NCBI GenBank assembly: GCA_963655255.1
Contig: CAVKEB010000011.1
Coordinates: 1-63,529 of the forward strand
DNA: 63,529 bases
Direction: 5' to 3'
Origin: CAG-791 sp963655255
GTDB lineage: Bacteria; Bacillota; Clostridia; Lachnospirales; Lachnospiraceae
In this document: positions 7,410 to 15,259 of the stretch, in pieces
Numbering within the stretch: position 1 is the stretch's first letter
Layout: every line of letters starts with the position of its first letter
Made by a program: the position numbers and the translations under genes
Notes under the pieces: model-generated
What the model saw: only the letters and a program-made list of their open reading frames with translations
Told to the model about the DNA's origin: nothing
Databases searched by the model: none

Positions 7410-8432
7410 TTACATATTGCTGACCTCAATGACCTTGTTCAGAGTGTCCAGGGCCTTTCCGGAGTCAACCAGATCGCCCGCGAGCTTCACGCCTTCTTCC
7501 AGCGTTTCGGCGGCCTTCCCCGCGTAGAGCGCTGCTCCCGCATTCAGAAGAACAATATTTCTTCTGGTTCCGGTGATCGTTCCGTTTAAAATACCGCGGG
7601 TAATCTGCGCATTTTCCTGCGCCGTGCCGCCCACGATCTCTTCCTTCGTTCCGCGGGCAAAACCGAAATCCTCCGGCCGGATCACGGAGGTCCGGTAAAA
7701 TCCGTCCCGAAGCTCGCAGACGGTCGTCGGCGCACTCGCCGAAATTTCATCCAGGTGATCCTGACCGTAAACGACAAGGCCCCGGTTTACCCCTAGCGAA
7801 CTCAACACCTTGGCGACCGGTTCAACCAGATACTCATCGTAGACACCGAGGAGGAACATCTCCGGCTTCGCGGGATTGGTCAGAGGTCCCAGAATGTTGA
7901 ATACCGTCCGGAATCCCAGCTCCTTGCGGATTGGTCCCACGTACTTCATCGCCGCGTGATATTTCTGCGCGAACATGAAGCAGAAGCCGGTTTCCTCCAG
8001 CATCTTCCGGCAAAGCTCCGGGTCCTGCTGAATGTTCACGCCGAGCGCCTCCAGGCAGTCCGCCGTCCCCGAAAGAGAGGAAGCCGCACGGTTGCCGTGC
8101 TTTGCCACCTTGACGCCGCCTGCTGCCACTACCATGGCCGCCGTCGTGGAAATGTTGAAGGAATGCGCTCCGTCTCCGCCGGTTCCCACGATTTCCAGAA
8201 CCTCCATGCCGGGATGCGGCACCGGCGTTGCAAGAGAACGCATCGCATAGGCGCAGCCGGAGATCTCATCGATGGTCTCCGCTTTCGTCGACTTCGTGGA
8301 AAGAGCGGCAAGAAAAGCTGCATTCTGCGTCGGCGTAGTTTCGCCCTTCATGATTTCCAGCATCGTTTCTCTGGCCTCGTCGTAGGTGAGGTCTTCCTTG
8401 TTGACGATCTTGATGATAGATTCCTTAATCAT
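7410..8432 (-). CDS. trpD: Anthranilate phosphoribosyltransferase
   Basis: TrpD joins anthranilate to PRPP, giving phosphoribosylanthranilate. The 340-residue protein carries the PRPP loop GTGGDGAHSFNIST, KHGNRAASS, the metal/pyrophosphate region and GPLTNPAKP, all typical of the family. ATG at 8432 with AGGAGGAAGCC directly upstream is clearly the start. A longer open frame reaches 8594, but that extra part is encoded by spacer DNA and does not resemble TrpD. It is a stand-alone enzyme, not fused to a TrpG domain. The 306-base spacer to trpG is unusually long for this operon and is filled with repeats. Confidence 0.96.
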   Translation of the reverse strand: MIKESIIKIVNKEDLTYDEARETMLEIMKGETTPTQNAAFLAALSTKSTKAETIDEISGCAYAMRSLATPVPHPGMEVLEIVGTGGDGAHSFNISTTAAMVVAAGGVKVAKHGNRAASSLSGTADCLEALGVNIQQDPELCRKMLEETGFCFMFAQKYHAAMKYVGPIRKELGFRTVFNILGPLTNPAKPEMFLLGVYDEYLVEPVAKVLSSLGVNRGLVVYGQDHLDEISASAPTTVCELRDGFYRTSVIRPEDFGFARGTKEEIVGGTAQENAQITRGILNGTITGTRRNIVLLNAGAALYAGKAAETLEEGVKLAGDLVDSGKALDTLNKVIEVSNM

Positions 8433-8569
8433 GGCTTCCTCCTTCTGTTCCTTTGTTTCGCAGAGCCTCTGTTTCTCTGCACTTTTACCCTTTCGTTTTT
8501 CGTTCTTATATCCCGCTGAGGCAAAATCCGCGATATCAGAGAGAGTTTCACAAAGGCGAATTCTCTCTG

Positions 8570-8636
8570 TATACAGAGTGCCGCCTGGCGGCACTCTAAG
8601 CAGGAGAAGATGTCATCAGACATCTTCGAATACAGC
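8570..8636 (+). repeat. Dispersed repeat family A, partial copy in the trpG-trpD spacer
   Basis: CAGGAGAAGATGTCATCAGA, CATCTTCG matches the start of the second 102-bp unit at the end of the window (CAGGAGAAGCTGTCATCAGA). It is preceded by a separate hairpin with an 11-bp stem, analogous to the hairpin of the 4318 copy. Confidence 0.55.
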
Positions 8637-8703
8637 GGTTTTGCCGAATGCGGCAGCACCTATGCTGCAATTTGAAAGTGATATATCGATGTCACTTTCA
8701 AAC
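8635..8703 (+). repeat. Dispersed repeat family D, copy 1
   Basis: It starts GCGGTTTTGCCGAATGCGGC and ends with an inverted repeat, GAAAGTGA and TCACTTTC. A copy of similar length and about four-fifths matching bases (by eye) lies at 35191-35258. Both sit just downstream of a leftward gene. Confidence 0.65.
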
Positions 8704-8738
8704 TCCCGTTCTTCCGGAATTTCTGTTTATAAAAGCTT

Positions 8739-9305
8739 CTACAGCTTCAGGAAGTTTTCGAGAATCACCGCTCCGTCCGGCGTCATAATGGATTCCGGAT
8801 GAAACTGCAGGCCATACACCGGATACTGCACATCCTGCACGCCCATCACTTCGCCGTCTTCGGTCTTCGCAATCACCTTCAGCGTATCCGGCAGGGTGTC
8901 CTCCTGCACCGCCAGAGAGTGATATCTGGCCACCGGGATGGTCTCCGGAAGTCCCCGGAAAATGGGGCTCGTGACATCAATGTTCGTCACGGACTGCTTC
9001 CCATGCATCAGCTCCTTCGCGTAGCCGACGGTTGCCCCATAGGCTTCGCAGATTCCCTGTTCGCCGAGACACACGCCCAGGATCGGGATTTTCGTCCGGA
9101 GCCTTCGCACCGTCTCCTCGCAGATCCCCGCATCCGCAGGCCGTCCCGGCCCCGGTGAGATGATGATTTTCTCCGGAGCGAGCTTTTCTATGTCGTCCAC
9201 CGCCATTTCATCGTTCCGGATCACGCGGATTTCCGGCCGGATCGCTCCCACCATCTGGTACAGATTGAAGGAGAAGCTGTCATAGTTGTCAATCAGCAAG
9301 ATCAT
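8739..9305 (-). CDS. trpG: Anthranilate synthase component II (glutamine amidotransferase)
   Basis: TrpG hydrolyses glutamine and passes ammonia to TrpE. The 188-residue class I glutamine amidotransferase has the oxyanion loop ISPGPGRP at 49-56, the nucleophile Cys79 in LGVCLGEQGI, and His169/Glu171 in QFHPES. The position after CLG is normally His in family members but is Glu82 here. That residue is not part of the catalytic triad. Its first 17 bases overlap the end of trpE, so the two subunits are translationally coupled. Confidence 0.95.
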   Translation of the reverse strand: MILLIDNYDSFSFNLYQMVGAIRPEIRVIRNDEMAVDDIEKLAPEKIIISPGPGRPADAGICEETVRRLRTKIPILGVCLGEQGICEAYGATVGYAKELMHGKQSVTNIDVTSPIFRGLPETIPVARYHSLAVQEDTLPDTLKVIAKTEDGEVMGVQDVQYPVYGLQFHPESIMTPDGAVILENFLKL

Positions 9306-10755
9306 TGGCCGCCTCCAGTGCCGTCACCACGGCTTTTGCTTTGTTGATGCATTCCTGATATTCCTTCTCCGGAACGGAATCCGCCACAATTCCCGCGCCG
9401 CTGCGGATGAACACCTTTCCGTTTTTCTTGTATGCAATGCGGATGGCAATGCAGGTGTCCATGTTCCCGGCGAAATCAAGATATCCGATGGCGCCGCCAT
9501 AAATTCCGCGCTTGTTGTTCTCCAGATCGTTGATCAGCTGGCAGGCCCGGATCTTCGGAGCCCCCGAGAGCGTCCCAGCGGGAAGGATCGAATCCACCGC
9601 GTCCAGTGCATCCAGGTCCTCCCGGATCTTGCCGCGCACCGTGGAGCCGATGTGCATGACGTGGGAAAACCGCAGAACTTCATGGCAGCGTTCCACCTGA
9701 ACGGAGCCGAATTCCGAAATTTTCCCGATGTCGTTCCGTCCGAGATCGACCAGCATGTTGTGCTCGGCGAGCTCCTTTTCATCGGCGAGAAGTCCTCTTT
9801 CCAGCTCCCGGTCCTCCTCCGGCGTCTTTCCCCTCGGCCGCGTCCCGGCGAGCGGGAAGGTGTGCAGGACGCCGTCCTCGAGTTTTACCAGGGTCTCCGG
9901 CGATGCCCCCGCCACTTCCACATCTGTCCCGGAGAAGTAGAACATGTACGGGGACGGGTTCAGAGTCCGCAGAATCCGGTAGCAGTTGAGAAGGCTTCCC
10001 TCGTACTCTCCCTCCAGCCGGTTCGACAGAACAATCTGGAAAATATCCCCTTCCTTGATGTGGTGCTGGGCCTTCCGGACCATGCCGCAGTAGCGCTCCC
10101 TGTCAAAAAGCGGACGGATTTCCGATTTCAGAACGCCTGCCGGTTCCTTCTTTTCCTTCCCGGTGCGGATGAGCCGCGCCAGGTTCTCCAGTTCGTTCTC
10201 CGCCTTCCGGTAGGAGGTCTCCGCCTCCGCAAGATCAATGTTGACGATCAGGATGATCTTCTGGCGAAGGTTGTCAAACGCAATGACCTTGTCGAACAGC
10301 ATCAGGTCCACGTCCTTGAAATTCTCCGTGTCCTCCGCGTCCAGACGAAGCGACGGCTCGGAATATTTCAGATAATCGTAGGAAAAATACCCCACCAGGC
10401 CGCCGGCAAACGGCGGAAGGAAGGAAAGCCGCGGTGCCCGGTACTCCTTCAGAATCTGACGGATGGTCGCTCCGGGATCCCCGGTCTCAAAGGAAAGAGC
10501 TCCTGCCTTCATATGGCCGTTCAGACAGGTGATTTCCATCGTCGGATCAAAGCCGAGGAACGTATACCGTCCCCACTGCTCCTGCGCCTCCGCCGATTCC
10601 AGAAGGTAACAGTGATCCGATACGTTCTTGAGCTTGCGAAGGACCTGGATCGGTGTGTACAGGTCGGCAAGAATTTCCGTGCTGACCGGAAGCCGCCGGT
10701 ACTCTCCCTCCGCCGCATAGGTTCTGGCTTCCTCCAGAGAAGGTCTGATCTTCAT
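9289..10755 (-). CDS. trpE: Anthranilate synthase component I
   Basis: TrpE converts chorismate to anthranilate with ammonia supplied by TrpG. The 488-residue protein has the LLES element (in CYLLESAEAQ) that binds feedback-inhibiting tryptophan. It also has the C-terminal chorismate-binding core, including LAGTRPRGKTPEED, ELAEHNMLVDLGRNDIG and LPAGTLSGAPKIRA. I place the start at ATG 10755, which has AAAGGAG 11 bases upstream and fits normal family length. A frame open to 11046 runs back through the leader RNA and should be ignored. The gene is first in the operon, directly controlled by the T-box upstream. Confidence 0.96.
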   Translation of the reverse strand: MKIRPSLEEARTYAAEGEYRRLPVSTEILADLYTPIQVLRKLKNVSDHCYLLESAEAQEQWGRYTFLGFDPTMEITCLNGHMKAGALSFETGDPGATIRQILKEYRAPRLSFLPPFAGGLVGYFSYDYLKYSEPSLRLDAEDTENFKDVDLMLFDKVIAFDNLRQKIILIVNIDLAEAETSYRKAENELENLARLIRTGKEKKEPAGVLKSEIRPLFDRERYCGMVRKAQHHIKEGDIFQIVLSNRLEGEYEGSLLNCYRILRTLNPSPYMFYFSGTDVEVAGASPETLVKLEDGVLHTFPLAGTRPRGKTPEEDRELERGLLADEKELAEHNMLVDLGRNDIGKISEFGSVQVERCHEVLRFSHVMHIGSTVRGKIREDLDALDAVDSILPAGTLSGAPKIRACQLINDLENNKRGIYGGAIGYLDFAGNMDTCIAIRIAYKKNGKVFIRSGAGIVADSVPEKEYQECINKAKAVVTALEAANDLAD

Positions 10756-10964
10756 TCTGCAGATGCTCCTTTCTAGGTTTTCTGATTCATCAGTCAATCT
10801 GATTTTCTTTTTCCAGTTCAGACTCACATCTCCAGTACGCTTCGCTTCCTGTCGATGTGGGCGGCCAGAGGAGCTTCGCTCCTTGCCCGCCTCCCAGGAA
10901 AGATGCAACGCGTCTCGACAAGCGAGCTTGTCTCTGCGCTTTGATCTTTCCCGTGAGGTGCTGA
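10756..10964. other. trpE 5' spacer between the T-box terminator and the start codon
   Basis: About 210 bases separate the leader terminator from trpE. They contain the ribosome binding site and two compact hairpins, AAGGAGCGAAGCTCCT-like (10870s) and GACAAGCGAGCTTGTC (10917-10932). The part reading leftward from 10965 starts GTTCAGCACCTCACGGG, weakly similar to the start of repeat family B. No gene is apparent. Confidence 0.45.
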
Positions 10965-11330
10965 ACTTAAAACAAAATCGTCCCTGACGGAACTCATCAT
11001 AAGTTCCATCAAGGACGATCTGAATACTCCACAGTCGCGGTGCCACCTTGATTCACAGATACCGAAAAAGACTCTCTTCTCTGTGCTCTTAACTGGATAC
11101 CAACATATCCATGGCAACTGACGTATGCCTCACGTCGCGAAATACTCACCCTTCCGATTACGGATTCACACCTCCTGTACATTCATCACAGGATTCGCAT
11201 TCTCCGAATACGGTGTCCGGCTTTCCTCGCGCCCTCAGCGGTCCATTTGCAGGCAGGTGCTACTGCCGGGTTCCCATCCTCCCCAGCTCTCTGGGAGTTC
11301 CTTTGCATGCGTTATATCCGCTTCATCGGT
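10965..11330 (-). promoter_or_regulatory. Tryptophan-specific T-box leader RNA
   Basis: Reading leftward, the leader has a Stem I region with AGAGAGCTGGGG and a specifier loop containing AAATGGACC, so the specifier codon is UGG (11245-11243). The conserved antiterminator bulge AAGGTGGCACCGCG lies at about 11036-11049. It is followed by a terminator whose 17-bp arms are 11003-11019 and 10977-10993, with a TTTTGTTTT tail. In this class, uncharged tRNA-Trp pairs with the specifier and, by its CCA end, with the bulge. This stabilises the antiterminator and switches the operon on when tryptophan is scarce. The mechanism is family knowledge; the elements are visible here. Confidence 0.93.
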
Positions 11331-11357
11331 TTAAAGCGTTATCAAATTGTTGCGTTT

Positions 11358-11386
11358 ATGATACAGCCGCCTTTTGCAAAATGCAA
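11358..11386 (-). promoter_or_regulatory. trp operon promoter
   Basis: On the minus strand TTGCAT (11386-11381) and TATCAT (11363-11358) are 17 bases apart, about 30 bases before the T-box Stem I. The -35 hexamer lies inside the left 19-bp direct repeat. Confidence 0.6.
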
Positions 11387-11399
11387 GCAGTATTTTCAG
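11381..11399 (+). repeat. Left 19-bp direct repeat flanking the ATPase gene
   Basis: ATGCAAGCAGTATTTTCAG matches the right copy at 12948-12966 with one difference (A for G). The two copies flank the 1.5-kb ATPase unit. Confidence 0.65.
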
Positions 11400-11429
11400 A
11401 AATATTTCACTTCGTTCTTCAAAGAGGTC

Positions 11430-12851
11430 TCACGATTGATAAAGATCCTTCAGGGTAAACAACAGCAAATCTTTCGGTGCAGACTCTGTGAACCAGTCCG
11501 TATATCCACTTAGAGAAAATAAAAGATACTTCACCACACGATACCGGCCGGCAAGAAGATTCTCCTTTCTCAGCAGAGTATCATAAACATCCTTGCCGAT
11601 TTTCTCATTTTTGAACTTGCATTCACCAATTACTGCAGTTTTGTCAAGATCCGAAATACCCACAATATCGATATCTGTAGCCTGTCTGATACTGTCTCCA
11701 TTTGCATTCTTCAGCAGTTCTGTTCCCCACCACACTCCGGTTTTTGTGAGGAAGTTATCGAAACGTCCCTCTATTCCCTGTTCCAGGGTATAGTATCGGC
11801 ACATTTCTTCAAAAACACTTCCCATAAAAGAATGCAGTTTTGGCTTCACTGCTTTTTCGTAGTAAAGATCTCCCTTTCCCATTTCGATCACACTGGCTGC
11901 TTTCGGAATAAAAGCATACCAGAATTTAAACATACTGTCTCTCAGGACATACCCTGTTTTCTTTCTGTTTTTTTCTTCTGTGATGCAATGCCTCTTTTCC
12001 ACAAGACCAACACTGATCAACTTATCCAGTGAGTACAAAACCGTGGATGAACTTTCGCCAATCTTGTCTGCAATGACATTTACACTGCTTTCCCCTGCTG
12101 CGATCTGCTCGATCACATTATTCACAAGCGTAGTATCAGCAAATTCCTGTGTCAGCAAATTGTGTGTTTCATCGTACAGGTATCCATCTCTTCGGAAAAA
12201 CAATCGCTTGATATTATCATCCAATGTCAGACTATCATCCAGCATGGATAAATACTTTGCTACTCCTCCGGTGATTCCATAGCAGATTGCCTTTTCCTCC
12301 AGCGTGTAATTGGGAACAAATTCTGCAGCATCACGATAATGAAATGCATCCAGCCAGATTTGTGCATCTCTTCTTCCAAAAAGCGGACTTTTTTCACTAA
12401 GAACTTTCTTCTCCATGAAGCTCAAAGAAGAGCCACACAAAATAAGAAGAATATTTTTCCTCTTCCAATCCGTATCGATATATTTCTGCAGGACAGAGAG
12501 CAGTGCGGCATCCTCTTCCGCCCAATAAGGAAGCTCATCAATCACCACGACAAGCTTTTTGTCTCCCGCCTTCTTTCCAATGTAATCAAATACTGCCTCC
12601 GTTGAGCGAAAGATCACTTCCGGATCATCCGGATCCAACGCAGCAATGACCTGTCTGGAAAACAGCTCCAGGTTCCTCTCAGCACCAACCTTCGTAGCTG
12701 TATAAAACACCGCCTTCTTATCCTTCACAAACTCTGCGATCAACGTAGATTTCCCAATGCGTCGGCGTCCCTGAATGACTACCATTCCAAATCCGCTTTT
12801 CCCGTACAGCTCCTGCAGCGTGTGCAGCTCCCGGCTTCGTCCGATGAACAT
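11430..12851 (-). CDS. Archaeal-type ATPase with C-terminal DUF234 nuclease-like domain
   Basis: The product (473 residues) belongs to the ATPase_2/DUF234 group. Walker A is IQGRRRIGKST near residues 26-36, and Walker B is VVVIDELPYWAEED around 100-113, followed by LCGSSLSFME. A winged-helix part (SSVNVIADKIGESSSTVLYSLDKLISVGLVEK) separates the ATPase from the C-terminal DUF234 region, where TDIDIVG and IGECKFKNEKIG look like the acidic/Lys core of a restriction-like nuclease fold. The role of this family is not established. ATG at 12851 with AAAGGAG upstream is preferred to an earlier frame start at 12887. Its codon usage is more AT-rich than the trp genes, and 19-bp repeats flank it, so it was probably inserted here. 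Confidence 0.85.
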   Translation of the reverse strand: MFIGRSRELHTLQELYGKSGFGMVVIQGRRRIGKSTLIAEFVKDKKAVFYTATKVGAERNLELFSRQVIAALDPDDPEVIFRSTEAVFDYIGKKAGDKKLVVVIDELPYWAEEDAALLSVLQKYIDTDWKRKNILLILCGSSLSFMEKKVLSEKSPLFGRRDAQIWLDAFHYRDAAEFVPNYTLEEKAICYGITGGVAKYLSMLDDSLTLDDNIKRLFFRRDGYLYDETHNLLTQEFADTTLVNNVIEQIAAGESSVNVIADKIGESSSTVLYSLDKLISVGLVEKRHCITEEKNRKKTGYVLRDSMFKFWYAFIPKAASVIEMGKGDLYYEKAVKPKLHSFMGSVFEEMCRYYTLEQGIEGRFDNFLTKTGVWWGTELLKNANGDSIRQATDIDIVGISDLDKTAVIGECKFKNEKIGKDVYDTLLRKENLLAGRYRVVKYLLFSLSGYTDWFTESAPKDLLLFTLKDLYQS

Positions 12852-12916
12852 AGAAGAGCTCCTTTTGTTAAAACTATTTTTATTCAAATCATTTTTAATA
12901 AAATGTATTTGAATGA

Positions 12917-12944
12917 ATTATATCACCTTCTTGTGTCGTGTCCA
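12917..12944 (-). promoter_or_regulatory. Promoter of the ATPase gene
   Basis: TGGACA (12944-12939) and a perfect TATAAT (12922-12917) are 16 bases apart, about 65 bases before the start codon. Confidence 0.55.
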
Positions 12945-12947
12945 TGT

Positions 12948-12966
12948 ATGCAGGCAGTATTTTCAG
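12948..12966 (+). repeat. Right 19-bp direct repeat flanking the ATPase gene
   Basis: ATGCAGGCAGTATTTTCAG, one mismatch from the left copy at 11381-11399. Confidence 0.65.
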
Positions 12967-13053
12967 GAACGAAATATGTTCCCTGTGCTCTCCATCCGCG
13001 CATCACAACTTCTACTGTCCCCCAGAGAGCTCCCCATCCGACCGGTCCTGCGG

Positions 13054-13082
13054 TTGTATCCCCTTTTGCATCATGTCATAAT
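13054..13082 (+). promoter_or_regulatory. Promoter of the GNAT gene
   Basis: TTGTAT (13054-13059) and CATAAT (13077-13082) are spaced by 17 bases, about 50 bases before the ATG. Confidence 0.5.
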
Positions 13083-13132
13083 GACAGCATCTGAAACAAA
13101 CCGATCCGTATGGGAATGGAGATGATTGAGAT

Positions 13133-13618
13133 ATGGAAATTCGAACTGCAACAATAAAAGATCTGGACGCTGTAACCGCAGTCGAAGCCGCGTGCTTCCC
13201 CGCTGCGGAGGCCGCTACCCAGGACGAGTTCGAAGAGCGCATCCGGCATTATGGCGGCCATTTCTGGCTGATGCTCGATGGAAACCGGCTCATCTCCTTC
13301 GTGGACGGATTCGTCACGAATGAACCGGATCTTACCGATGAGATGTATGAGAATGCCGGGATGCACAACGAAACCGGGGCCTGGCAGATGATTTTCGGCG
13401 TAAACACACTCCCGGCATACCGGAATCACGGGTATGCCGGGCAGCTGATTCAGTGTGCCATTGACGATGCCAGAAGGCAGGGACGGAAAGGCCTCGTCCT
13501 CACCTGCAAGGATCATCTGGTTCCTTACTATGCGAAATTCGGCTTCGTCAACGAAGGCGTTTCTGAAAAGTCTGTCCACGGCGGCGCTGTCTGGAACCAG
13601 ATGCGGCTGAAATTCTGA
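13133..13618 (+). CDS. GNAT family N-acetyltransferase
   Basis: The 161-residue protein has the GNAT fold pattern. It starts MEIRTATIKDLDAVTAVEAACFP, a central strand reads LISFVDGFVTNEPDL, and the acetyl-CoA loop is NTLPAYRNHGYAGQLIQ near residues 101-117, matching Q/R-x-x-G-x-G/A with G in place of the first Gln. It should transfer an acetyl group from acetyl-CoA to an unknown small molecule or protein. ATG at 13133 is preceded by GGAGATGATTGAG. It is a single-gene unit, convergent with the DUF4349 gene, and only 29 bases separate the two stops. A remnant of a second, similar gene lies at 14885-14935. Confidence 0.88.
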   Translation: MEIRTATIKDLDAVTAVEAACFPAAEAATQDEFEERIRHYGGHFWLMLDGNRLISFVDGFVTNEPDLTDEMYENAGMHNETGAWQMIFGVNTLPAYRNHGYAGQLIQCAIDDARRQGRKGLVLTCKDHLVPYYAKFGFVNEGVSEKSVHGGAVWNQMRLKF

Positions 13619-13647
13619 ATGATCTTCCTCCGTTTCTGCCGCCTGTT

Positions 13648-14799
13648 TTATTTCTTCCCTTCATCCTGCCTGCAAGTCTCCGGGTGCTCTTCACCAGATA
13701 CTTTTCCCTGTACATTGTTCTCATCTTTCGGCAGAAGAGCTGCTCTTTTCTTCTCTCTTCTTCTCTCTGCCTTCTTCCCGCATTTCCGGACAATCTTCCG
13801 AATCACGAACACGACCGCCAATACAATCACCACGGTCACAATCAGCTGGGGAATATGAACAAGCAGCCAGATTCCGAAGTCCGCAAAACCTCTGCCAACC
13901 GAGTACAGCGAATTCCGAAACCCAGTCGTAATCCGTTCCCAGGCTCCGGCATCTTCCGGCTGACGATAGATTTCAACCTCCGAAACTTCCAGCCTGACTG
14001 TACTGTAGTTCACCTTATTGTCATACGTGCGAAGCTGCGATTCGATGCTGTCAATCTGATAACGCACCTCCGTCAGTCTGCTCTGAATCTGGACAATGTC
14101 CTCCAGCTTCTCCGCCTTCGCCAGCATTTTTTCCAGGGACTCTGCTTCTGTCTCCAATGCCTTCTTGTGTGCCGCAGTATCGACATAATCCAGCGTAATA
14201 TCCGTTACACTCCTGCTCTCCTGCGTAACATTGGAACCGTCGTGAAGCTTTTTCAAAAAATCATCCAGCTTCTTCTCCGGAATCCGCAGGACATAGGAGG
14301 CACTGCGGTCGTGCGGGGTATAGTTCTCCGGATCCGCCGTGCGGTAATAGCTGTAGCTGTTGTAATACACCTCGCTGCTCTCAATATAACCGCCGGCATT
14401 CGTCACCGATGTTTCAATGGCCTCCTGCAGCGCATCAAATTCCTTCGTCTGCACACTGATGTTGACCGTGGTAATCAGCTTTCTTCCGGTTTCTGAAGAA
14501 TCCTCATGGTCCTTTCCTTCTTCCAAGAGCTGCTCTTCTCCCTCATCTGCCGCAGTGTCCGTGCCGGTTTCCTCATACGATTCTTCGTAGGCATAATCCT
14601 CATTCGCAGCAGACTCTTCTGCGGAATCGTTCCCCAGCCCAAACACGGAAGAATCCGACATGGAATAGGAATCTTCGGCGGCCTGGCTGGATGAATTTAA
14701 AGCAGTCATACTGGAACTTCCACAGCCGGAAAGCAATACGGTCAGGCAGACGGTCAGCAATGATGTTCTGGCGGTAAAACGAATTCTCTTGTTCGTCAT
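13648..14799 (-). CDS. DUF4349 domain lipoprotein
   Basis: The 383-residue protein begins with a lipoprotein signal, ending in LLSGC at about residues 22-26, so the mature protein starts with a lipidated cysteine. A Ser/Glu/Tyr-rich acidic linker (about 30-100) leads to the DUF4349 domain, recognised by ITTVNISVQTKEFD, AGGYIESSEV and the coiled segment ALETEAESLEKMLAKAEKLEDIVQIQSRL. A membrane helix (IPQLIVTVVIVLAVVFVIRK, about 316-337) and a basic tail follow. The protein is therefore tethered at both ends with the domain outside. The domain function is unknown. ATG at 14799 is preceded by AGAGAGAACTGAT. Confidence 0.88.
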   Translation of the reverse strand: MTNKRIRFTARTSLLTVCLTVLLSGCGSSSMTALNSSSQAAEDSYSMSDSSVFGLGNDSAEESAANEDYAYEESYEETGTDTAADEGEEQLLEEGKDHEDSSETGRKLITTVNISVQTKEFDALQEAIETSVTNAGGYIESSEVYYNSYSYYRTADPENYTPHDRSASYVLRIPEKKLDDFLKKLHDGSNVTQESRSVTDITLDYVDTAAHKKALETEAESLEKMLAKAEKLEDIVQIQSRLTEVRYQIDSIESQLRTYDNKVNYSTVRLEVSEVEIYRQPEDAGAWERITTGFRNSLYSVGRGFADFGIWLLVHIPQLIVTVVIVLAVVFVIRKIVRKCGKKAERRREKKRAALLPKDENNVQGKVSGEEHPETCRQDEGKK

Positions 14800-14884
14800 A
14801 TCAGTTCTCTCTACTCCTGTTTTCTGGGTTCTGTCCTGTCACATTGCATCATATCACCCGTTCATTCCGAATTACGCATAAAGG

Positions 14885-14935
14885 GACTGGCTCGTCGCCC
14901 TCGTGGACGGATTCGTCACGGACAAGGTTCATGCC
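14885..14935 (+). pseudogene. Remnant of a GNAT acetyltransferase gene
   Basis: The bases translate as DWLVALVDGFVTD, closely matching NRLISFVDGFVTN of the intact acetyltransferase at 13133-13618, with 19 identical bases (14902-14920 against 13300-13318). Nothing else of the gene is preserved nearby. It is the only recognisable coding trace in the spacer between the DUF4349 gene and the tRNA. Confidence 0.5.
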
Positions 14936-15259
14936 GCTTGATACACAACAGATTCATGGGTTTCAGCATGCTGTTTACTGACAAATGTTTCTTTCTTATC
15001 TGTATTATCTCTTAACTATAGTGATAAGGCAATCCCGGCGTTGCCCTCAAATAGTTAAGTAATGTTTAGTGAATTATGATTTACTAAACTACGATTGACT
15101 AATTCGTAACTTACCAAATGTTCTGTTTCCCACATGGAAAACGGACCCCCGCCCCCCCCCCCGAAAAGCGAAAGAAAATGAAAATTCCTCTTGATTTTCC
15201 ATCCTCTCTCTCTTATAATAACGCTTGCGTCTGTTGAGAAACAGATAGCGAATACAGAT
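14936..15259. other. AT-rich spacer before tRNA-Pro with a C homopolymer
   Basis: The stretch is AT-rich with several TTAGT/ACTAA-like words around 15050-15110. It includes a tract of 5 C, G, then 11 C at 15146-15162, and a TATAAT-like box (TTATAATAAC, 15213-15222) that could be the tRNA promoter -10. No coding frame is credible. Confidence 0.4.

Larger units (their letters stand above)
8433..8738. other. Long trpG-trpD spacer made of palindromic elements
   Basis: After the trpD ribosome binding site this 306-base spacer holds an 11-bp hairpin (AGAGTGCCGCC, 8576 region), an AGATGTCATCAGACATCT hairpin and a family D repeat. No coding frame looks real. Ribosomes or polymerase crossing it would meet several stable RNA hairpins inside the trp operon. 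Confidence 0.5.

Noticed and set aside
8433..8594. N-terminal extension of TrpD
   Set aside because: The frame is open to 8594 but the added residues do not match TrpD, and a perfect binding site precedes ATG 8432.
10756..11046. N-terminal extension of TrpE
   Set aside because: The extra frame runs through the T-box terminator and antiterminator, which are non-coding RNA elements.
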